A stretch of 10,189 nt of DNA from Candidatus Aerophobota bacterium (lineage in GTDB: Bacteria > Aerophobota > Aerophobia > Aerophobales > JAGHCO01). The stretch is from contig JAGHCO010000128.1 of the NCBI GenBank assembly GCA_021160405.1, positions 1-10,189 of the forward strand, read 5' to 3'. Numbering within the stretch: the stretch's first letter is position 1; each line of letters opens with the position of its first letter. Below the pieces are notes generated by a model that was given only the letters and a program-made list of their open reading frames with translations, was not told the origin of the DNA and did no database searches. The position numbers were made by a program, and so were the translations under genes. Shown here piece by piece: positions 8,001 through 10,189 of this stretch.

Positions 8001-9551
8001 AAGCAAACAGGAGATGAGATAACTGTTTATACTGCCAGCTTAGAGAATGGTAAGAAAGTTGTCCTTTCTACATCTGATCTTGCTTTAGAGGCAGTGTATA
8101 TAATAGTTGTAGAGAATATAAAGGATGTAGCTGGAAATACAGTCAGGGAAAACAATACAGCAGAATTTACATCCAATTCACCACCTCTTCTCTTGTGGAC
8201 AGGTGAGGTTGGTTATGAGAGTGATGGAGTTGGTCCAGAAATTGGCACTTCTACCACTGATTTTACATACCGGATCAAATACTTAGATGAAGATAACGAT
8301 CCTCCAGGGGATGGTTATCCAAAGGTGCATATCTTAAAAGGAGGTCTTGAGATCCAGGGAAGCCCCTTTAGCATGGATGAAGTGGATCCAACTGATACTA
8401 CTTACAGCGATGGCAAGCTGTACACAAAGACTGTAACCTCTCTTAAAAAGGGAGCAAATTACACCTACTACTTTGAGGCCTATGATGAAAAGGGAGCCTC
8501 GGCAGTAGGTGAGACTGATATAAACGATGGACCTGTTATCTTTGGCTTTGTCTCAATCTCCAGTGATGATCCAGATATTATCTACAAAAACGGTGATACA
8601 ATTTCCATTATAGTGCAGCTAACTTATCCAGCTGTAGTAACTGCTGATTTTTCAAATGTAGATTCTAACGGTTCTGTTGTTCAAGGAATACTTATTGGAG
8701 ATTGTAAATACCAGATCTCCTATACCTTGTCTTCTAATAACATAAGAGAAGATGGAAGCTATCGAATTCTAATCACTGCTACCGCAGCAGAGCTAACAAT
8801 TACCAATGATTCCTTTATTGCAGTTTTAAACAATCAAGAAAATGTTGAGGACTGCAATAGTGAGACTGTACCAGGAGATGAGACTGATTATTCCATCGAA
8901 GGACCTGCTGGATCTGATACTAAAGTAATACTTGATACCGAAGAAAAGGTTGAGGTTACAGTTCTAAAGTATAAAGAGAACCCCCATCCAGAAAACTTTC
9001 CTCTTCAAGCTTTACCAAAATACGTAGATGTTATGATAAGTGATAAAGAAGCTGTGGTATGGCCGGTTAGAATTGAGGTTAGCTATACTGACAGTGAGAT
9101 AGAAGAGTTGGGATTAAAGGAGGAAGAGCTCGTTCTTTACTACTGGAGAGGAAGCTGGCACAGATTCTTAAGTACAGGAGTCGATACCTTTTCCAATACA
9201 ATCTGGGCTAATGCCAAAAAAGAAGAGCTTGAAGGATCTCCGGTAGCTGCAGGTAATCCTTCCATTAGTAAGATTAAAGTCTATCCTAATCCTTGCTATC
9301 CTAACAAAGGTCAGGTAGTCACCATAGCAAATCTTCCTCTAAATTCCAAAGTTTATATCTACACTATCTCAGGGGAGTTGGTAAGAGTTTTAGATGGTGC
9401 AACAGAGATAACGCAGGAAGGTGGCTCAGCTACTGCTACCTGGGATTTAAGAAATGAAGCAGGAGAAATGGTGGCAAGAGGGGTTTACATTTACCTTGTT
9501 CCTAAGGCAACTGGAGATAAAAAAACAGGAAAGATAGCTATTATAAAATAG
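2025..9551 (+). CDS. Giant secreted HEAT-Amidase_6-Ig-array protein with FlgD/T9SS-like C-terminal domain
   Basis: 2508 residues, roughly 270 kDa. Order: signal peptide 1-27 (likely cut after ILMA); about seven HEAT repeats 59-274; Amidase_6-type domain about 296-445 with candidate catalytic Cys324 and His399; Fn3-like module 451-550; Ig-like modules 553-660 and 663-766; PKD-like 768-862 (motifs DPDGD and DWGDG); five related modules 866-1350, most ending in a K-A-x-D-x-A/V-G-N/L type strand; two OmpL47-like modules 1351-1437 and 1438-1523; three copies of a 'NGD...DFSxxDSN' module (1524-1628, 1631-1739, 2176-2270); other beta modules 1740-1848 and 2052-2173; Fn3-like 1849-1952; SbsA/Big_5-like 1956-2048; a pre-terminal domain about 2280-2410; and a FlgD/T9SS-like CTD 2416-2508. 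The product is probably exported by Sec and carried to the surface, where the head may cleave amide bonds in peptidoglycan or peptides (inferred from family). The ribosome binding site is weak: GAGGA (2005-2009) lies 15 nt from the ATG. Arginine codons are 11 of 23 CGN in residues 1-450 but 3 of 22 after residue 1000. Confidence 0.9.
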   Translation: MRVNIKRLCFGLIAIMSLIISSNILMAKLSNKDKIYNRIKPDVIAQQLRESSIARYGSKVPLLIERLSSEDVFTRIQAAVFLGKSCDIRAVDVLTHHLLNDPNEEVRIQCAKSLGLIRSKKAIPFLISALNDVEEKVVRASAISLSLLGETQKCLPILNNMLHDDNRNVRMKALQGLKNIGNIKAVSLIQTALYDIDPYVRVDAAISLSILNQSKTFAFPVLCESLNNKDKYIRLAALRGLKYIAEKEAIPLIKNAALHDPDFQVRKRAKFILQDWGINIKETNNDLLPVATTTSYDPEAAAQYADEWWDGRNPAYHDYGDYDCANFVSQCLIAGGLNLDAGPGVDSWGCIPNCDNLHLNLVNSQNATYERRNRGEIEPIWFVKGDPAIFGNFNDYWTHAVFAVIGDENNYAKCNAHSYDVYHKSIPWFFEVDPNFDLCNYYHIPRGEILPPFPPDLVSPPNNSVINTTTPTFEWEEVSNTDYYGLYISEPPYGPDYLVFDSETDYGPIYGSSFKLPDGILNSGVKYRWNMRSHNSAGWGDFSERWYFTVDTTPPTVDAFSVTPESVTLGDSFTISYTVSDTGGSELNRVELWRADDSNGSPVNWAEIKRTYISGNGPYSGSFSDAPSSTGTYWYGVHAVDNAGNWGSEPDPPGPIKVTVKPSNNPPQLSNGYVNPTEGNIQTDFYYYVTYFDPDGDTPSVKQVYIDGVAYTMSWYSGLDSWITYRYGPKNLSAGSHSYYFYFEDGKGGSDRFPESGSRSGPVVFQPNNPPNTPSTPSGPSSGYVNTYYSYSTSTTDPDGDQVKYIFDWGDGTTSETGFVNSGTVVSRSHKWDTSGTYYIKAKAIDSNGTSSGWSNSLSVTITIPDTTPPSAPIDLKVDPSTWTNNNLFSINWTNPSDPSGIAKAYYKVGSAPTYSTDGIWTTNKPFSVAATSEGGQPIYVWLMDGAGNIDHNNRSSTTLYYDGTSPTKPSISSNIDHDWQTNNDPYFSWSSSDTGGSGIARYWYRLDGGSWSSTTDTSKQYSNVSDGEHTFYVKAEDNAGNESSVASYSFKIDTAGDAITNLAAKTYSGGSPILENTWQKDDDPYFYWSQPSSHSPIVGYSYSFDSPPDDSVDTSNTYYQTPSDYLNTGTHTFYVKAKDAAGNWGNYDSFTIKVDTTPPNTPSIAESHCGSSWTTHNSPYFTWSDPGDTGSGVSGYKGSKDGGSPFSVSSPYHPTWEDGTHTFRIYAYDAADNQSGWSNTITVYIDTTSPNNPTSCTETHGAPNNTWQNSINDPNFTWSGASDGNGSGIHGYYYYWGTDPNGTSGNYTTSSGYNPSAVNDGTYYLRVKAKDNVGLSADDWKTLFIFKYDSVPPTTSISLSGEQGEEWFRSNVTVTLSAVDDLSGIEKIYYRLNYGGWQEYTDSFLISDEGTVTIEYYAVDKAENEEAHRSETIKIDKTPPSTSHTLSGTLGENGWYLSDVEVSLLADDALSGVDFTKYKIEDGSWQDYLSPFFVTETTTVYYYSVDKAGNQETEKSIEIKIDKTFPSFDATPTSDKFSHKDGDTITVTANLSEACNISADFSAVDSNFDPNKVIVSEVDPSAHIYTIQYTITLNNTRPDGIYPISISITDIAGNGPVTNTDLSVELDNTPPGFDAPPTTDKIAYQNGDAIKINVDLESEALLSADFSPIDSNYSSGDETVIEIDPENHIYEISYTISSNNPKADGRYTISVKITDEVGNEAQANAINPVDEGSYVYLNNNPPAIASIDSHDKNDLSDDDEIYHPGQIVRIVATAGNNETGLTGAVTISSATLGVLVSGGQMIEDNGKYIYDWNSSGTGEAEDIVATITLTDIGSLSASDGITLTIDNTPPEKPTNVYSPTHPKDTPISSSAVELTWNPPSDPPFNKGIESYCFSLNEEESYNPNPLTDSITSDTSVILNNVSDGRLYFHVKAQDKAGNWGEPAVYGQVIVDTTPPELSFARAVNTNTVEVVFNEEIDKTSAENPGNYSIAEKQTGDEITVYTASLENGKKVVLSTSDLALEAVYIIVVENIKDVAGNTVRENNTAEFTSNSPPLLLWTGEVGYESDGVGPEIGTSTTDFTYRIKYLDEDNDPPGDGYPKVHILKGGLEIQGSPFSMDEVDPTDTTYSDGKLYTKTVTSLKKGANYTYYFEAYDEKGASAVGETDINDGPVIFGFVSISSDDPDIIYKNGDTISIIVQLTYPAVVTADFSNVDSNGSVVQGILIGDCKYQISYTLSSNNIREDGSYRILITATAAELTITNDSFIAVLNNQENVEDCNSETVPGDETDYSIEGPAGSDTKVILDTEEKVEVTVLKYKENPHPENFPLQALPKYVDVMISDKEAVVWPVRIEVSYTDSEIEELGLKEEELVLYYWRGSWHRFLSTGVDTFSNTIWANAKKEELEGSPVAAGNPSISKIKVYPNPCYPNKGQVVTIANLPLNSKVYIYTISGELVRVLDGATEITQEGGSATATWDLRNEAGEMVARGVYIYLVPKATGDKKTGKIAIIK
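2199..2846 (+). repeat. HEAT-repeat region (about seven units) in the giant protein
   Basis: Residues 59-274 hold about seven helical repeats of about 31 residues. Each has the form 'a-i-P-x-L-i-x-x-L-x-D-x-x-x-x-V-R-x-x-A-x-x-x-L-g-x-i', starting near residues 59, 90, 121, 152, 184, 216 and 247. The D-x-x-x-x-V/I-R-x-x-A pattern is that of PBS-lyase/HEAT-like repeats, which serve as binding scaffolds. HEAT repeats are mostly cytoplasmic; here they follow a signal peptide, so they would act outside. They may present or regulate the neighbouring amidase domain, or bind its target. Confidence 0.85.
2910..3359 (+). other. Amidase_6-type (papain-like) catalytic domain in the giant protein
   Basis: Residues about 296-445. 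The start YDPEAAAQYADEWW followed by NPAYHDYGDYDCANFVSQC is the hallmark of the Amidase_6 family (Pfam PF12671, putative amidase domain). Cys324 in D-C-A-N-F-V-S-Q-C is the expected nucleophile and His399 in W-T-H-A-V the expected base. A second conserved block, N-A-H-S-Y-D-V-Y-H (415-423), matches the family's 'aHt-x-D-r-y' region. All key residues are intact. The domain also has four more cysteines (331, 350, 354, 414) and Cys439 near its end, so disulphides are possible. Substrate unknown: peptidoglycan peptides or other amides. NlpC/P60 and CHAP domains are related alternatives, but the motifs fit Amidase_6 better. Confidence 0.8.
3375..8834 (+). repeat. Array of about 17 Ig/Fn3/PKD/OmpL47-like beta modules
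   Basis: Residues 451-2270 form a nearly unbroken chain of modules of about 90-110 residues, most opened by a 'D-x-T-P-P' or 'N-N-P-P' linker. Conserved final strands such as H-T-F-Y-V-K-A-x-D-x-A-G-N recur in the middle section. Acidic DPDGD motifs (near 693 and 797) could bind calcium. The modules are diverged at DNA level with no exact long repeats visible, so the array is old rather than freshly expanded, and recombination slippage is unlikely. It would serve as a long stalk or as carbohydrate/protein-binding units. Confidence 0.8.
9270..9548 (+). other. FlgD-like / T9SS type-A-like C-terminal sorting domain
   Basis: Residues 2416-2508. It opens with KVYPNPC, has the strand VYIYTISGELVR, then W-D-L-R-N-E-A-G-E, then A-R-G-V-Y-I-Y, and ends in KTGKIAIIK. 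This is the pattern shared by FlgD Ig-like domains and T9SS type A sorting domains: 'v-Y-P-N-P' start, 'G-x-x-V' strand, 'G-V-Y' near the end, short basic end 'K-i-x-i-x-k'. In characterised T9SS the domain is recognised by the outer-membrane machinery and cut off. The adjacent PorV-like gene supports that reading, but FlgD-like ends also occur on proteins without proven T9SS export. Confidence 0.75.
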
Positions 9552-9558
9552 GGAGGAG
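9552..9558 (+). promoter_or_regulatory. Strong ribosome binding site of the PorV-like gene
   Basis: GGAGGAG directly follows the stop codon of the giant gene and ends 4 nt before ATG 9563. It is far stronger than the sites in front of the 1384 and 2025 genes, and it fixes the start. There is no room for a promoter or terminator between the two genes, so they share a transcript. Confidence 0.8.
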
Positions 9559-9562
9559 ATTG

Positions 9563-10189
9563 ATGAGAAAAATACTATTAAAAGCTGCTATTGTGGGCAG
9601 CTTAATTTTAATTCCAAGCTTTAGCTCTTTTGCATCGGATGTTGGAACTACTGCGGCTAACTTCTTAAAAATTGGAATAGGAGCAAGGGCAACAGCGATG
9701 GGAGGAGCATATACTCCAATAGCAGATGATGGAACAGCTTTATACTGGAATCCAGCGGGAGTTGCTCAGATAGAAAAGATGGAAGTTTCAGCAACCTATA
9801 ACATGTGGTTCCAGGAGATAAATCAGGGATATTTGAGTTTAACCTTTCCCTTATTAGGAGGAATAGCTGGGTTAGGTGCCAACTATATAGATATGGGCAA
9901 GATAGAAGGAAGAGATGAAGAGGGAAATCCAACAGGAGAATTTGGTGCTTCTGATATTAAAATTTCTTTGGGATATGCCAACAAAGTCTCCCCCAGATTG
10001 ATGTTTGGAATAAGTGCTGGAATGCTTCAAGAGACAATCGCTGAGGATAAAAAGAGCACTTTTTTAGGTAATGTTGGATTTTTGCTAGTTGGCGAGTCTC
10101 TTTCTTTCGGATTAGCTTGCCAGAATATAGGATCAAACTTGGGAGAGGATCCCTTACCTCTTACATACAGAGGAGGGATAGCTTTAAGA
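9563..10189 (+). CDS. PorV/PorQ-family outer-membrane barrel protein (3' partial)
   Basis: 209 residues are visible and the frame is open to the window edge; family members are usually about 300-350 residues, so roughly the last third is missing. Residues 1-24 are a signal peptide (MRKILLKAA start, likely cut after FSSFA). The segment after it, A-N-F-L-K-I-G-I-G-A-R-A-T-A-M-G-G-A-Y (32-50), then D-D-G-T-A-L-Y-W-N-P-A-G (55-66), is the signature of the PorV/PorQ family (formerly UPF0164), FadL-like barrels. The rest shows alternating strands with Gly turns. PorV in T9SS carries cargo with a C-terminal sorting domain to the attachment complex; PorQ is a relative. The gene starts 11 nt after the giant cargo-like gene and is almost certainly in its operon. 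All six visible arginines use AGA/AGG, like the 3' half of the giant gene. Family members in candidate phyla may have other roles. Confidence 0.85.
   Translation, partial: MRKILLKAAIVGSLILIPSFSSFASDVGTTAANFLKIGIGARATAMGGAYTPIADDGTALYWNPAGVAQIEKMEVSATYNMWFQEINQGYLSLTFPLLGGIAGLGANYIDMGKIEGRDEEGNPTGEFGASDIKISLGYANKVSPRLMFGISAGMLQETIAEDKKSTFLGNVGFLLVGESLSFGLACQNIGSNLGEDPLPLTYRGGIALR

Noticed and set aside
3375..8834. CRISPR array or recent tandem DNA repeats in the long repetitive stretch
   Set aside because: Periodicity is at protein level (about 270-330 nt modules); no short identical direct repeats with unique spacers are present.
9270..9548. Dockerin or LPXTG-type surface anchor
   Set aside because: There is no paired Ca-binding 12-residue loop and no LPXTG-hydrophobic-basic tail; the pattern is FlgD/T9SS type A.
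9657..9932. 91-codon open frame on the - strand
   Set aside because: Antisense shadow of the PorV-like gene, whose sense frame carries a clear family signature and signal peptide. Leu/Ser-rich translation with no recognisable domain.

Overview
The window comes from an AT-rich Gram-negative bacterium. The diderm assignment rests on a PorV/PorQ-family outer-membrane barrel at the right edge and a giant exported protein with a FlgD-like / type IX secretion (T9SS) type-A-like C-terminal domain. This pairing occurs in Bacteroidota and in several uncultivated candidate phyla. The sequence alone does not fix the phylum; a candidate phylum such as Omnitrophota or Aerophobota is only a guess. Everything recognisable lies on the + strand.

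Layout. Positions 2-604: 3' part of an exported or membrane-anchored protein with a DUF4352-like beta domain; its true start lies left of the window. Positions 605-1383: no intact gene, but not empty. It holds a weak terminator, a good sigma70-type promoter overlapped by a 16-bp dyad, the remains of a ribbon-helix-helix (RHH) regulator gene, and a cluster of inverted repeats that could fold as a branched structure. Positions 1384-1965: a small single-pass membrane protein with a PsbP/Mog1-like exterior domain. Positions 2025-9551: one 2508-residue secreted protein made of a signal peptide, about seven HEAT repeats, an Amidase_6 (papain-like) domain, about 17 Ig/Fn3/PKD-type beta modules, a pre-terminal domain and a FlgD/T9SS-like C-terminal domain. 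Positions 9563-10189: 5' part of a PorV/PorQ-family gene, 11 nt after the giant gene and with a strong ribosome binding site.

How the genes may work together. The giant protein looks like a surface or secreted cargo carrying an N-terminal amidase/peptidase on a long beta-module stalk. The downstream PorV-like barrel is the type of protein that, in characterised T9SS, shuttles cargo by its C-terminal domain. The adjacency suggests a cargo-shuttle operon, but no other T9SS component is visible. The 1384-1965 gene is close enough (59 nt) to be co-transcribed, with unknown role. Arginine codon use changes along the giant gene: many CGN codons at the 5' end, nearly all AGR at the 3' end. This fits a newer HEAT-amidase head joined to a resident stalk and anchor.
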